64,000 bases of DNA from Neisseria sicca (GCF_003044565.1 NZ_POXG01000003.1:186001-250000); one strand, 5' to 3'. Positions 24,906 through 33,861 are shown, counted from the first letter of the stretch. The notes: generated by a model from the letters alone, not told the origin. A program made the numbers and translations.

Positions 24906-26360
24906 ATGAAATTCAATCAAATCCATTTACTGTGTGTTGCCGCAGTTTTAGCTATCGCCGCCTGTAAAAACACAGAAGTTCCGTTAAACAGTCAGGTTGA
25001 ATTGCCCGAAACATTCACGCAGGATACGGCGGCGAAGGGCGATGCGGACATCGGGGCGTGGTGGCAGCAGTGGAACGATCCGGTGTTAAGCGGATTAATC
25101 GCGCAGGGTTGGGCGCAGGGGCATGATGTGAAAATCGCCGTCAGCCGTCTGAACGAAGCCCGTGCGGTGGCAGGAATGGCGCGTGCCGATTTGGGGCCGA
25201 CCGTCGGACTGAGCGGCAAGGCGATGGCGAATTACAGCCAAATGGATAACCCGCTCAACAGCAATGCCAGGGCGTTGCTCTCGCGTTATCCGCAGACTGC
25301 ATCTTTAAACGACGACACCATCGATTCTCAAGGCACCAGCCTGTATGGCGGACTGACCGCTTCGTGGGAGCCGGATATTTTCGGCAAGAAACGCAGCGAT
25401 GCCGATGCCGCCCGTTATGCCGCGCTCGGACAACAAGAGTTGGCATATGGCGCGCAAATGCTGGTGGCGGGCGATATTGCCGACAATTATTTCAAAGCGC
25501 GTGCGGCTCAAGGTCGTCTGAAAACCGCCGATCAAACCGTTGCCGCCCTGCGGCGTATGGTTCGCTATATCGAAGGGCGTTTTAAGGCGGGACATGTCAG
25601 CGGCTATGAAGTGAACGAGGTGAAAGTGCAACTGACCGCAGCGGAAGCCAAACGCGTCACGATAGGGGCGGAATACGCCGCTTATGTGCGCAGTATCGCC
25701 GTGTTGACCGGCAACGTGCCGCAAACGTTTACGCTGCCCGAATCGTCTGTCAATGCGTTGGCGAACCAACCTTCCGCACCAAGCGGGCAAACGCCGCAAG
25801 GCTTGCTGGAACGCCGCCCCGACCTGCGCGCGCAGGCGGCTCAAGTCAACGCCTATGCCGCCAAATTCGCCAGTGCCAAAGCCGATTTGCTGCCGCGCTT
25901 CACCATCAGCTTTATGGGTCAGGGCGGACGCATCGGTGTGGACGGCGACCGTTCGCTGACCGGCTGGGCAAGTTTGCTGTCGGTGGGTATACAGACGCCG
26001 CTGTTCACCAACGGTCGCATCAAAGCCAATATCAAAGCCGCCGACGCGCGCCTTCAGACGGCATTGCTGGAATACGACAAACGGCTCCTGACCGCGCTGG
26101 GCGAAGTGGACAGCGCATATCAAGGCGTGGAATCGTTAAGCCGCCAAACCGAACTGCTGCAAACCGCCCATAATCAGGCAGCGCACCACGCGGCCGATAC
26201 GGAAAAAATGTTCCGCAACGGCTACAAAACGCTGGATGTCGCCCTCAAAGCCCACATCGCTGAAGATCAAATGCAGGAAAACCTGATTGCGGCGCGGCTG
26301 GCAAGGGCGCAGATGCTGGTGTCGCTGTATAAGGCATTGGGCGGGGGCTGGTCGAAATAA
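24906..26360 (+). CDS. NodT-family outer-membrane efflux lipoprotein (orphan)
   Basis: 484 residues. TolC-like outer-membrane factor with a lipoprotein signal (VLAIAACKN; Cys near residue 20), WWQQWNDPVLSGLIAQGWAQGHDVKIAVSRLNEARA and the second OEP repeat QVNAYAAKFASAKADLLPRF ... ALGEVDSAYQGVESLSRQTELL. Such channels (OprM, MtrE, NodT) complete tripartite RND or ABC efflux pumps. No membrane-fusion or pump gene is adjacent, so the partner must be elsewhere. The Shine-Dalgarno AAAAAGGAAAA is good. It carries one GTC-dialect DUS (25512-25523) coding GRLKT and one ATGCCGTCTGAA-dialect DUS in reverse (26053-26064). Confidence 0.9.
   Translation: MKFNQIHLLCVAAVLAIAACKNTEVPLNSQVELPETFTQDTAAKGDADIGAWWQQWNDPVLSGLIAQGWAQGHDVKIAVSRLNEARAVAGMARADLGPTVGLSGKAMANYSQMDNPLNSNARALLSRYPQTASLNDDTIDSQGTSLYGGLTASWEPDIFGKKRSDADAARYAALGQQELAYGAQMLVAGDIADNYFKARAAQGRLKTADQTVAALRRMVRYIEGRFKAGHVSGYEVNEVKVQLTAAEAKRVTIGAEYAAYVRSIAVLTGNVPQTFTLPESSVNALANQPSAPSGQTPQGLLERRPDLRAQAAQVNAYAAKFASAKADLLPRFTISFMGQGGRIGVDGDRSLTGWASLLSVGIQTPLFTNGRIKANIKAADARLQTALLEYDKRLLTALGEVDSAYQGVESLSRQTELLQTAHNQAAHHAADTEKMFRNGYKTLDVALKAHIAEDQMQENLIAARLARAQMLVSLYKALGGGWSK
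26053..26064 (-). repeat. AT-dialect DUS inside the efflux channel gene
   Basis: TTCAGACGGCAT is the exact reverse of ATGCCGTCTGAA, foreign to the main dialect here. Confidence 0.8.
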
Positions 26361-26370
26361 AGAAGCAAAA

Positions 26371-26398
26371 AGGTCGTCTGAAAAATTTCAGACGACCT
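26371..26398 (+). terminator. DUS palindrome after the efflux channel gene
   Basis: AGGTCGTCTGAAA and TTTCAGACGACCT are nearly abutting, a 28-bp hairpin 10 bases past the stop. Confidence 0.75.
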
Positions 26399-26619
26399 GG
26401 GTTTATGAAAAGAATTAAAATTCCTGATATTGGTATGGATAAGGTTGCCGATTAAAAAGGTTAGTGGGTATCAGGTCAAATTTGCGTGCAAGGAAGTGCA
26501 GATGAATCGATGTGAATTGTATTGAGTTAGCGATATAAGGGATTTTTAAAAATGAATGAAAAAAGCAGAATGTCTGTTTTGCCAAATCAATATCTGGGAA
26601 AATTTACTTAGGATTTTCA

Positions 26620-27300
26620 ATGATGAAATTTTATTATCTGACTATCAGTCACAACATCCTTTGCGGGGTTGGTTTTTACAACAATTATCTACTGCCGGAG
26701 GAGTTTCTCCCATCCTTTCAACTGAACGATTTTAAAGTCGAATATGGTTCTCTTCCTTGGTATGCTGGGATAACACGGAAGCGTAAAAAAATTATACTTC
26801 CTGATAATCTTATTTTGGTCTCTAATTTAAGGGAATATGACTATCCGGTACGTAGCTTATCTGAATACACTTATATCATTACTGAAGAATTTATGCGGTG
26901 TTTGGATGGAATGAAGACAAATATTTTACAAATAAAACCTGTAAAATATATGAACGGAAAAACAAGAAATATCATATCAAATCGAGCTTATTATGCGATG
27001 ACAACAGATAAGTTAGAACTGGAAGATGTTGTAAACCTAAAAGAATGCGAATATGAGCAGGTTTATGGAGTTGATGAATTACTCAAAATGAGCATTTTGG
27101 AGAATTGTGATTACGATTTATTTGATATTAAACATGAGACTAAATGTTCTTTGATTGTTTCAGAAAAATTTCGACAAAAGGCGAATGATTTGAAATTGGA
27201 GTATTTGGAATTTCTGCCTGTTGGGTTGACTAAGTTAATTACAACCAAAGAATGGATGGCTACGGAGATAAATTCTTTGCCTAGATATACTCCTGTCTAA
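26620..27300 (+). CDS. Imm11/DUF1629-like putative immunity protein
   Basis: 226 residues, clearly AT-richer than the flanking genes. The layout (short N-terminal strands, central YTYIITEEFMRCLDG, C-terminal DYDLFDIKHETKCSLIVSEKFRQKANDLKLEYLEFLPVGL) resembles the DUF1629/Imm11 family of polymorphic-toxin immunity proteins, where the closing 'I.S..f...l....l..l.f.pv' block is characteristic. No toxin gene is adjacent; upstream are only very short reading frames (26405-26455 and 26551-26610). AGGA six bases before the ATG supports the start; the ATG at 26623 is an alternative. Family assignment is by eye and tentative. Confidence 0.5.
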   Translation: MMKFYYLTISHNILCGVGFYNNYLLPEEFLPSFQLNDFKVEYGSLPWYAGITRKRKKIILPDNLILVSNLREYDYPVRSLSEYTYIITEEFMRCLDGMKTNILQIKPVKYMNGKTRNIISNRAYYAMTTDKLELEDVVNLKECEYEQVYGVDELLKMSILENCDYDLFDIKHETKCSLIVSEKFRQKANDLKLEYLEFLPVGLTKLITTKEWMATEINSLPRYTPV

Positions 27301-27340
27301 TAAATTTTGTATGTATTATTTGATACACACAAAAGGCTGT

Positions 27341-27386
27341 AAAAAGGTCGTCTGAAACCAAATTTCTAGGTTTCAGACGACCTTTT
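27341..27386 (+). terminator. Inverted DUS pair after the immunity-like gene
   Basis: AAAAAGGTCGTCTGAAACC and GGTTTCAGACGACCTTTT with a loop of about 9 bases. Confidence 0.85.
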
Positions 27387-27472
27387 GTGCAATTAATAGC
27401 GATTGTAGAAAACAGCTTGACCGATGGGAAAATGAATTGGCTCTGAAGAAGCTAAAGTAGAGTCGGCAAACA

Positions 27473-27502
27473 AAAAAGCCTGAACATTATGTTCAGGCTT
27501 TT
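27473..27502 (-). terminator. Terminator of tRNA-Asn
   Basis: Arms AAGCCTGAAC / GTTCAGGCTT with a 5-nt loop, flanked by A-runs that give U-tracts for minus-strand transcripts, just after the tRNA 3' end. Confidence 0.85.
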
Positions 27503-27508
27503 AAAATT

Positions 27509-27584
27509 TGGCTCCCCGACCTGGGCTCGAACCAGGGACCTGCGGATTAACAGTCCGTCGCTCTACCGACTGAGCTATCGGGGA
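27509..27584 (-). tRNA. tRNA-Asn (GTT)
   Basis: 76 nt including encoded CCA. Read on the minus strand it starts TCCCCGATAGCTCAGTCGG, has anticodon loop CTGTTAA with GTT (27549-27551), T-loop GGTTCGAGCCC and acceptor end TCGGGGAGCCA. Confidence 0.97.
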
Positions 27585-27759
27585 ATAGAGGTGCATTATA
27601 TCGTCTGAAAAAAAAGTGTCAATAATATTTTTTAGATGAAGGGTAGTAATGTTACAAATATTTGAATGTTAAAAGTATTTATTTTGTGAATAGTTGTGTC
27701 GGAAATCAATAGGTGCAAATGGCAGCAGGTGCGGTTGGTCTGTCAGGGTGCTATTTTGT

Positions 27760-28248
27760 CTAATATTTTGCACTGACAAGCTTGCCGTTGCGGAATTCTT
27801 GGTGTTGCATTACGGTGCCGTTATAGGCGTATGTGGTAAGTGAGCCGTTGCTTGGTGTGGCGTGGAATTGCATCAGTTGGTTGCGGCCTAAAATAAAGGG
27901 GTCTGTCCGCTTCCGGCTGTTGTCGCTGTAAAAATCTTGTACGGTATATTGATTGCCGCGTTTATTTTTCAGTTGACGGTAGTAACCGCCCTTGACGGCG
28001 CTATTGCTGGGATTGCCGTGTGTATCGAAATAAGTCACGATTTGTTCGTCAATAATATTGATGCCGCCTGTGTTGTTTGGGGCGGTTTTATTTTTGTCTA
28101 AGGCAATCGGTATGTTGACGGAAGTACCTAGTCCGACATGGCGCCCGATGCCTGTTCCTATGCCTAAACCGATGGACATGCCGGGTGTGCCGGCGGTGCA
28201 GGCGCAGAGTGTGGAAGAGAGAAGAATGAGGGGGATTGAGTGTTTCAT
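27760..28248 (-). CDS. Unidentified glycine-rich lipoprotein
   Basis: 162 residues. Lipoprotein signal MKHSIPLILLSSTLCAC with the acylated Cys near residue 18, then a glycine-zipper-like segment GMSIGLGIGTGIGRHVGLGTS, an Asn/Thr-rich spacer, and a beta-rich C-terminal half (YYRQLKNKRGNQYTVQDFY, PSNGSLTTYAYNGTVMQHQEF) reminiscent of MORN-like strands. GAGGAA sits six bases before the ATG. It is likely anchored in the outer membrane facing the periplasm. I recognise no defined family; it stands alone between tRNA-Asn and the dapF region. Confidence 0.7.
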   Translation of the reverse strand: MKHSIPLILLSSTLCACTAGTPGMSIGLGIGTGIGRHVGLGTSVNIPIALDKNKTAPNNTGGINIIDEQIVTYFDTHGNPSNSAVKGGYYRQLKNKRGNQYTVQDFYSDNSRKRTDPFILGRNQLMQFHATPSNGSLTTYAYNGTVMQHQEFRNGKLVSAKY

Positions 28249-28278
28249 GGCATTTCCTCGCTATGGGTAGGAGTGAAA

Positions 28279-28419
28279 ATGAACCTGATTACAGGTGGTA
28301 ACGGGAGGGTGTGGTTTTCGTCGGACAGGTTGCGGCTGGGGACTTTTCTTATTGAATTATATCGTTTTTATATAGTAAAGGACGTTAGTTTTGATAAAGG
28401 TGGAAGAAAGAGGAATTAA
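28279..28419 (+). CDS. Possible 46-codon protein
   Basis: An open frame MNLITGGNGRVWFSS... to KDVSFDKGGRKRN with AGGAG five bases before the ATG. Nothing else supports it: no family, no terminator and no clear promoter. It lies in the 400-base gap between the divergent lipoprotein gene and dapF. It may be a chance frame. Confidence 0.2.
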   Translation: MNLITGGNGRVWFSSDRLRLGTFLIELYRFYIVKDVSFDKGGRKRN

Positions 28420-28645
28420 GGTTGTATGGATAATGAGGGCAGCGGTATGAAATCGGGAAAATCTGCGATATAGCATATATATAGTGTAGAATGCCGTTCA
28501 GACGACCCTTTAGACGGATTTTTTGTAATTTAAAGGGGCGTTTTCGGTAAAACTGACCTTACGATGATGGGGTAACGCTATCAAAGTTTGAGAAGATTTG
28601 GGTATTTGGTTGCTATTTGATCGATAACGAAGTTCTGGAAAAACA
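28420..28645. other. Leader region of dapF
   Basis: AT-rich sequence with several -10-like motifs (for example TATATAGTGTAGAAT at about 28478-28492) and a DUS-like TTCAGACGACCC near 28498. No gene seen. Confidence 0.4.
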
Positions 28646-29497
28646 ATGAAAACCTTGAAATTTACCAAAATGCACGGTTTGGGCAATGATTTTATGGTGG
28701 TAAACGGTATCGGGCAGGATTTTGATCCGCTGACTGCGCCGCTTGCCGAATGGTCCGACCGTTTTAGAGGGGTGGGCTTCGATCAGTTGCTGTTGGTGGA
28801 AAAGCCTTCTTCCGATGCGGTCGATTTCCGTTATCGTATATTTAATGCGGATGGCAGCGAGGTGGAGCAGTGTGGCAACGGTGCGCGCTGTTTTGCCCGA
28901 TTTGTGGCGGATAAAGGTTTGACCGATAAAAAGGAAATTTTGGTTGAAACGGCTAAGGGCGTGATTATTCCCAAGCTGTTGGACAATGGTTTGGTTACCG
29001 TGAATATGGGCAAACCGCGCTTTACGTCGTCTGAAATCCCGTTTGTACCGGTTCCTGACGAAGCGGAAGATGCTTTGACGCATATGGTGATGGTCGGTTT
29101 GGAGACGGTACAGGTCAGTTGTGTGAATATGGGAAATCCTCATGCTGTGATTGTGGTCGAGGATGTACAGACTGCACCCGTGGCTCACTGGGGCGAAGCC
29201 ATTGAGTCGCACGAACAGTTTCCGGAACGTGTCAACGTCGGCTTTATGCAGATTGTCGATAGGGAATCTATCCGCTTGCGCGTATTTGAACGCGGCGTGG
29301 GTGAAACTCAGGCTTGCGGTACGGGGGCTTGTGCGGCTGTGGTTGCGGGCGTTCGTTTGGGGCTGTTGGTAGAAGGCGTGCCTGTGAAGGTTTCGCTGCC
29401 GGGTGGGGATTTGTTTATTACTTGGTTGCATGGTGAGGACGTTTTGATGACTGGTCCTGTTCAAACGGTATTTGAAGGCGAGTTGCAGTATTCATGA
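28646..29497 (+). CDS. dapF: Diaminopimelate epimerase
   Basis: Interconverts LL- and meso-diaminopimelate for lysine and peptidoglycan synthesis; cytoplasmic and cofactor-independent. 283 residues. The two catalytic cysteines lie in [10 protein letters not shown] (near residue 75) and [12 protein letters not shown] (near residue 223); the N-terminus [12 protein letters not shown] is diagnostic. Its last four bases overlap the start of the next membrane-protein gene (ATGA), so the two are coupled. Confidence 0.97.
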   Translation: MKTLKFTKMHGLGNDFMVVNGIGQDFDPLTAPLAEWSDRFRGVGFDQLLLVEKPSSDAVDFRYRIFNADGSEVEQCGNGARCFARFVADKGLTDKKEILVETAKGVIIPKLLDNGLVTVNMGKPRFTSSEIPFVPVPDEAEDALTHMVMVGLETVQVSCVNMGNPHAVIVVEDVQTAPVAHWGEAIESHEQFPERVNVGFMQIVDRESIRLRVFERGVGETQACGTGACAAVVAGVRLGLLVEGVPVKVSLPGGDLFITWLHGEDVLMTGPVQTVFEGELQYS

Positions 29498-30102
29498 TTT
29501 GGACGAATTTGGATTTTCTCGCCGTTGTTGCTTATGGGCTGGTGTTTTTTGGATTGATTTTCCGCGCTGAAATGTTCCAGTGGTTTTGGGCTTCGGTTGT
29601 TTTGTGGCTGGGTGTGTCGATTTTGGGATCGCAGCTTTTGCCGGGAATGTGGGGGATTACCCATGTTGGTCCGTTGTTTGTCCCGCATTTTTATTTGACT
29701 TTTGCCAGCGTGTTTTTCTTTGCTTTTCATTGGAAAAAGCAGGCGGAGACTGATTTTTGGCAGGCGGATTTACGGCATCCGTTTTTGAGTGTGTTTGCTG
29801 TCAGCAATGTGTTGATGACTTTGGCTTTTGTGTCGATTATCGCTATATTGTATTTTATGCTGCCGGGCCGTTCTTTGGCTTTTACGTTACCTGCTTTGTT
29901 GAAATTGTACGCGCTCAAGCCTGTTTATTGGTTTATTTTGCAGTTTGTTATCATGACCGTTTTTTATCTGCACCGCAGAAGCATTGCCAAGCAGTCGCCG
30001 GCGGTGTTCAGTAAAGCGCAACTCAGGCTGGGCTGGCTGATGGCTTTGGTCATGCAGGTTTTGGTAACAGGAGCTTTGGTCGGAGAAATCGGGCTTCATT
30101 AA
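29494..30102 (+). CDS. Multi-pass membrane protein coupled to dapF
   Basis: 202 residues with about six hydrophobic segments (for example [85 protein letters not shown]). It overlaps the dapF stop by four bases, so it is translated from the same message. I do not recognise a family, and the coupling with dapF only hints at a cell-envelope role. Confidence 0.75.
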   Translation: MIWTNLDFLAVVAYGLVFFGLIFRAEMFQWFWASVVLWLGVSILGSQLLPGMWGITHVGPLFVPHFYLTFASVFFFAFHWKKQAETDFWQADLRHPFLSVFAVSNVLMTLAFVSIIAILYFMLPGRSLAFTLPALLKLYALKPVYWFILQFVIMTVFYLHRRSIAKQSPAVFSKAQLRLGWLMALVMQVLVTGALVGEIGLH

Positions 30103-30228
30103 GAAAAAATTTTTGCGAATCAAGCAAAACAACCAAAAGTTATAAAGAAAGAAATATTCGATATTGGTTTTTCAGACGACCTGTCTTTAATATACAGGTT
30201 ATATCACATCAAAAATCTGGAGTAGAAA

Positions 30229-31161
30229 ATGAAGATTGCAAACAGCATCACCGAGCTGATCGGCAACACCCCGTTGGTCAAATTAAACCGCCTGACTGAA
30301 GGTTTGAAAGCCGAAATCGCTGTCAAACTGGAATTTTTCAATCCCGGCAGCAGCGTGAAAGACCGCATTGCCGAAGCGATGATTGATGCTGCTGAGAAGG
30401 CAGGCAAAATCGGTAAAGATACCGTGATTGTAGAAGCGACCAGCGGCAATACGGGCATCGGTTTGGCAATGGTGTGCGCGGCACGCGGCTATAAGCTGGC
30501 GATTACCATGCCTGAAAGCATGAGTAAAGAACGCAAAATGCTGCTGCGTGCGTTCGGTGCGGAATTGATTTTGACTCCAGCATCCGAAGGTATGGCTGGT
30601 GCAATTGCAAAAGCCCAAGCCTTGGTGGACGAGCATCCTGAAACTTATTTCATGCCGCGTCAATTTGATAACGAGGCGAATCCTGAAGTACACCGTAAAA
30701 CAACCGCCGAAGAAATTTGGCGCGATACGGATGGTAAAGTCGATATTTTTGTAGCAGGTGTCGGCACAGGCGGTACGGTTACCGGCGTGGGCGAAGTGTT
30801 GAAAAAACACAAACCCGAAGTCAAAGTTGTCGCCGTCGAGCCTGAAGCTTCTCCTGTGTTGAGCGGTGGTGAAAAAGGTCCGCACCCGATTCAAGGCATT
30901 GGTGCTGGCTTCATTCCTACCGTATTGAATACCAAAGTGTATGACAGCATTTCCCAAGTCCCGAACGAAGCGGCATTTGAAACTGCCCGCGCGATGGCGG
31001 AGAAAGAAGGTATTTTGGTCGGTATTTCTTCCGGCGCAGCAGTATGGAGTGCGTTGCAGCTCGCCAAACAGCCTGAAAACGAAGGCAAACTGATTGTCGT
31101 GCTGCTGCCTTCTTATGGCGAACGCTATCTTTCTACGCCTCTGTTTGCCGATTTGGCATAA
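30229..31161 (+). CDS. cysK: Cysteine synthase A (O-acetylserine sulfhydrylase)
   Basis: PLP enzyme that makes cysteine from O-acetylserine and sulfide. 310 residues. The PLP lysine is K44 in [19 protein letters not shown] binds the substrate carboxylate and [14 protein letters not shown] holds the phosphate. The C-terminal [12 protein letters not shown] is typical of CysK rather than CysM. An unpaired reverse DUS lies about 45 bases upstream, and a strong hairpin terminator follows. No other sulfur gene is adjacent. Confidence 0.95.
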   Translation: MKIANSITELIGNTPLVKLNRLTEGLKAEIAVKLEFFNPGSSVKDRIAEAMIDAAEKAGKIGKDTVIVEATSGNTGIGLAMVCAARGYKLAITMPESMSKERKMLLRAFGAELILTPASEGMAGAIAKAQALVDEHPETYFMPRQFDNEANPEVHRKTTAEEIWRDTDGKVDIFVAGVGTGGTVTGVGEVLKKHKPEVKVVAVEPEASPVLSGGEKGPHPIQGIGAGFIPTVLNTKVYDSISQVPNEAAFETARAMAEKEGILVGISSGAAVWSALQLAKQPENEGKLIVVLLPSYGERYLSTPLFADLA

Positions 31162-31185
31162 TAGAGTTGAGAGAAAATAAGTGAT

Positions 31186-31213
31186 AAAAAAGACCGCTTT
31201 TGCGGTCTTTTTT
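31186..31213 (+). terminator. Terminator of cysK
   Basis: AAAAAAGACCGC and GCGGTCTTTTTT with a TTTT loop, a perfect 12-bp stem. Confidence 0.93.
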
Positions 31214-31336
31214 CGTGGTTTCGTGCTTTGGTGTGGTACAAAAATGAATTTAAGTCGTCATATCGTGTAAAGATTGGAATGTAAGACGAAAGTTGTTGTA
31301 ATTCAGTCAACAGAAAAAGTCAGATTGATATAGAAT

Positions 31337-31365
31337 TTGGTTATCTGGATAATCCTGATTATAAT
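31337..31365 (+). promoter_or_regulatory. Promoter seven bases before a lipoprotein start
   Basis: -35 TTGGTT (31337-31342), 17-bp spacer, perfect -10 TATAAT (31360-31365). The next ATG is at 31373, so a transcript starting at the normal distance would begin at or next to the start codon. Confidence 0.6.
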
Positions 31366-31372
31366 GGTAGAC

Positions 31373-31876
31373 ATGAAAAAATATATCCCCATCTTATTTG
31401 CGTTGGCGGCACTTGCCGGTTGTGAGACCATTTATGTCCCAAGCTTGCAAGAAGTGCCTGTCCGTCCGACTAATGTTAAGCCTAACGTTAAAGCGACTAA
31501 GGCTGAAAAACCTGCAGCGTTCAGTTTGGCTTCTTCGCATTGGAGTGATGTTTCAAAAATCCGCGATGAGGCAACGCGTCTGAGCTATCAGGTCAGCCAA
31601 GGAAAAATGACCAAAGTTCAAGCTGCGCAATATCTGAACAAGTTCCGCATTCAGCTTGTCGGTCGCAATGTCGTGGATGACAGCGTATATGAGGTTTATC
31701 TGCGTTCTGCCGTTGACAGTCAACGAGGCGAAATCAATACCGAACAATCCAAGCTGTATATCCAAAATGCTTTGCGCGGATGGCAGCAACGTTGGAAAAA
31801 TATGGGCAACAAACCTTCTAATCCGGCGTTTACCAACTTCCTGATGGAAGTCATGAACATGACTCCGTTGAAATAA
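31373..31876 (+). CDS. Unidentified lipoprotein
   Basis: 167 residues from the ATG at 31373. Signal MKKYIPILFALAALAGC with lipobox LAGC (Cys 17), then a Pro/Lys-rich spacer (EVPVRPTNVKPNVKATKAEKP) and a helical domain (WSDVSKIRDEATRLSYQVSQGKMTKVQAAQYLNKFRIQLVG). The spacer suggests a periplasmic protein tethered to the membrane. No family recognised. The start lies only seven bases behind a consensus -10, leaving no room for a Shine-Dalgarno if that promoter is the one used. Confidence 0.72.
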   Translation: MKKYIPILFALAALAGCETIYVPSLQEVPVRPTNVKPNVKATKAEKPAAFSLASSHWSDVSKIRDEATRLSYQVSQGKMTKVQAAQYLNKFRIQLVGRNVVDDSVYEVYLRSAVDSQRGEINTEQSKLYIQNALRGWQQRWKNMGNKPSNPAFTNFLMEVMNMTPLK

Positions 31877-31890
31877 GTTTCGCATTTCAA

Positions 31891-31928
31891 ACAAAAGGTC
31901 GTCTGAAAATTTTCAGACGACCTTTTGT
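31891..31928. terminator. Perfect 38-bp DUS palindrome
   Basis: ACAAAAGGTCGTCTGAAAA immediately followed by its exact reverse complement, between convergent genes; ends both transcripts. Confidence 0.85.
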
Positions 31929-31943
31929 TTTGGATGTGGATCT

Positions 31944-32342
31944 TTATGATGTCTTACGCAGCAGCTTTTCGGTTGCGACTCTTGCACGTTCTTTAATGTC
32001 TTCGGTCAGGTAGGTTTTCATCTGGCTGTACACCAAAGTAATGACGGCAATGTCGTCACTGAATCCCAAAGGACCCAGCAAATCGGGGATGCTGTCGATA
32101 GGGCTGAGGAAGTAAACCAATGCACCGACAATAATCATCTTGGCGCGTCTGGGCGTGTGCGGGGAGTCCCAAAGATAATACAGCGCATACAACTGACGGA
32201 CGATGGGTTCGCCTAATCGACCTGCAAAACGGGCGAGTTTGTTGAGAAAGCCCGTTTTGTCCAAATTGCGCCTTCTGAATTTTGGGATAAAGTTTTCCGG
32301 ATCGGAAGACTGGGTGTATTGTTTTTCCTCTGAGTGTTTCAT
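31944..32342 (-). CDS. DUF1232 (YkvA-like) membrane protein
   Basis: 132 residues from the ATG at 32342, chosen because GAGG lies seven bases upstream (a longer frame to 32444 has no ribosome-binding site). The diagnostic motif LSPIDSIPDLLGPLGFSDDIAVI is present in this small inner-membrane family, preceded by a basic helix and HTPRRAKMIIVGALVYFL. The function of the family is unknown. It is convergent with the preceding lipoprotein gene. Confidence 0.82.
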   Translation of the reverse strand: MKHSEEKQYTQSSDPENFIPKFRRRNLDKTGFLNKLARFAGRLGEPIVRQLYALYYLWDSPHTPRRAKMIIVGALVYFLSPIDSIPDLLGPLGFSDDIAVITLVYSQMKTYLTEDIKERARVATEKLLRKTS

Positions 32343-32637
32343 AACAAGCCTCGCAGTAATTGAGTGGAAAGGGTTTGCCGTAATGCGGGCACAGTATAAA
32401 GCGGAGTAAGGCAAAGAAATGTCAGTTTTGCCTAAACGAGGCAAAAATTATGGTTGACTACTTCTTTATCGTAGCTGTTTCATATTATAAATAAATATTA
32501 TTTCGATTAATGGAAAAGATAGAAAAATCAAATGGCTTTGATAGCTAATAACATCTTAAAAATACTCGATTTACTCCCCATTTTGTTTAGAATACAAAGG
32601 GGCTTTGATATAAATTTGACATAAAAAGGAGATATAA

Positions 32638-33207
32638 ATGAAATTTAAAACACTCGTAGCTGTTGGTATCAGTGCAATCTGTGCTGCGGGAGTGGTCAAT
32701 GCGCATGAACACAAACATGACCACATGACACCTGCCGGTGCTTCCATTGCAGTGAAAGTACAACAACTTGATCCGGTTAATGGTAATAAAGATGTAGGCA
32801 CTGTAACGATTACCGAATCCAAGTACGGCTTGGTCTTTACACCAAACTTGAGCGGATTAGAAGCTGGACTGCATGGCTTTCACATTCATCAAAACCCAAG
32901 CTGTGAGCCGAAGGAAAAAGACGGTAAACTGACTGCAGGCTTGGGCGCCGGCGGTCACTGGGATCCGAAAGAAACCAAAAAACATGGCTTCCCATGGCAA
33001 GATGATGCGCATTTAGGCGATTTGCCTGCATTGACCGTATTGCACGACGGCACAGCCACCAATCCGGTTCTTGCGCCACGCATCAAACGCCTTGATGAAG
33101 TTCGTGGTCATTCCATCATGATCCATGTTGGTGGCGACAATCACTCCGATCACCCAGCCCCACTTGGTGGTGGCGGTGCACGTATGGCGTGTGGTGTGAT
33201 TAAATAA
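32638..33207 (+). CDS. sodC: Periplasmic Cu,Zn superoxide dismutase
   Basis: Dismutates superoxide in the periplasm. 189 residues with signal peptide [22 protein letters not shown] and a His-rich mature start HEHKHDHM. Metal ligands are visible in [37 protein letters not shown] and [16 protein letters not shown]; the disulfide cysteines are in NPSCEP and [16 protein letters not shown] precedes the ATG. The downstream terminator is built from Haemophilus uptake sequences and the flanks are AT-rich, so the gene was almost certainly acquired from a Pasteurellacean, as is known for meningococcal sodC. Confidence 0.96.
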   Translation: MKFKTLVAVGISAICAAGVVNAHEHKHDHMTPAGASIAVKVQQLDPVNGNKDVGTVTITESKYGLVFTPNLSGLEAGLHGFHIHQNPSCEPKEKDGKLTAGLGAGGHWDPKETKKHGFPWQDDAHLGDLPALTVLHDGTATNPVLAPRIKRLDEVRGHSIMIHVGGDNHSDHPAPLGGGGARMACGVIK

Positions 33208-33223
33208 GTTGATTGTTGTAAGC

Positions 33224-33268
33224 AAAAAGTGCGGTTAAAAATGTTGAGAATTTTAACCGCACTTTTAT
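33224..33268 (+). terminator. sodC terminator made of an inverted Haemophilus USS pair
   Basis: AAAGTGCGGT (33226-33235) and ACCGCACTTT (33256-33265) form the arms, extended by TTAAAA / TTTTAA. AAGTGCGGT is the core uptake signal of Haemophilus influenzae and relatives, not of Neisseria. Confidence 0.92.
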
Positions 33269-33861
33269 TTGCAATGAGATCTACTTCAGCACTTCAGCTG
33301 TGTCATTTAATTTATGAATAGCGTCAATCAGCTGTTTGTCTGAAGCCCGTATCATTCCGCTATGGTTGCAGCGCTGTCTTTTTGAAGGCATTAGTAGAAA
33401 TCACACCATCGATATGACGTATGACGCAAATCTTTATTCACTAAAATATTGCAGTTTTGTAATAGAAAAATAAGAGCGTCGTCTGAAAAGTTGCCTGTTG
33501 AAATTTTGTTTTGAATGCAACGTTTTATCCCATAAGGTTATGGTTGTTTTGCTTGTGGATGCGTTGGTAAATGATATTAATTCATATTTTTATCACAAGA
33601 AACAAGATATTAATACTATTTTGATGGTGTGAGATTGTGCGAAACTGATTAAGCGGTAGTGGAAAAAATGTTGGTTTAAGTATTAATAGAGATGTTTATT
33701 GTTATTGGTACAGTTTATGATGTTTTTTGGTAAAATTTATTAGATTGTTTATAAATTAGACTGTTCAAAATCGGATAAAACAGGTAAATTATAGTTTATG
33801 TAACTCGATGTAATTTGAGTTATTGGTTTTGAGCTGATAAAAAAATACAGAGGAACTGGCT
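33269..33861. other. AT-rich gene-free region between sodC and sdhC
   Basis: About 590 bases without an intact gene. The minus strand of 33285-33440 has broken frames (HIDGVISTNAFKKTALQP, then in another frame IRASDKQLIDAIHKLNDTAEVLK before a stop) that may be a decayed gene. A DUS-like GTCGTCTGAAA lies near 33479. The last 250 bases are very AT-rich and must hold the sdh promoter. Confidence 0.45.

Noticed and set aside
26405..26610. Two tiny open frames upstream of the immunity-like gene
   Set aside because: 17 and 19 codons with no ribosome-binding site or similarity; kept only as possible debris, not annotated as genes.
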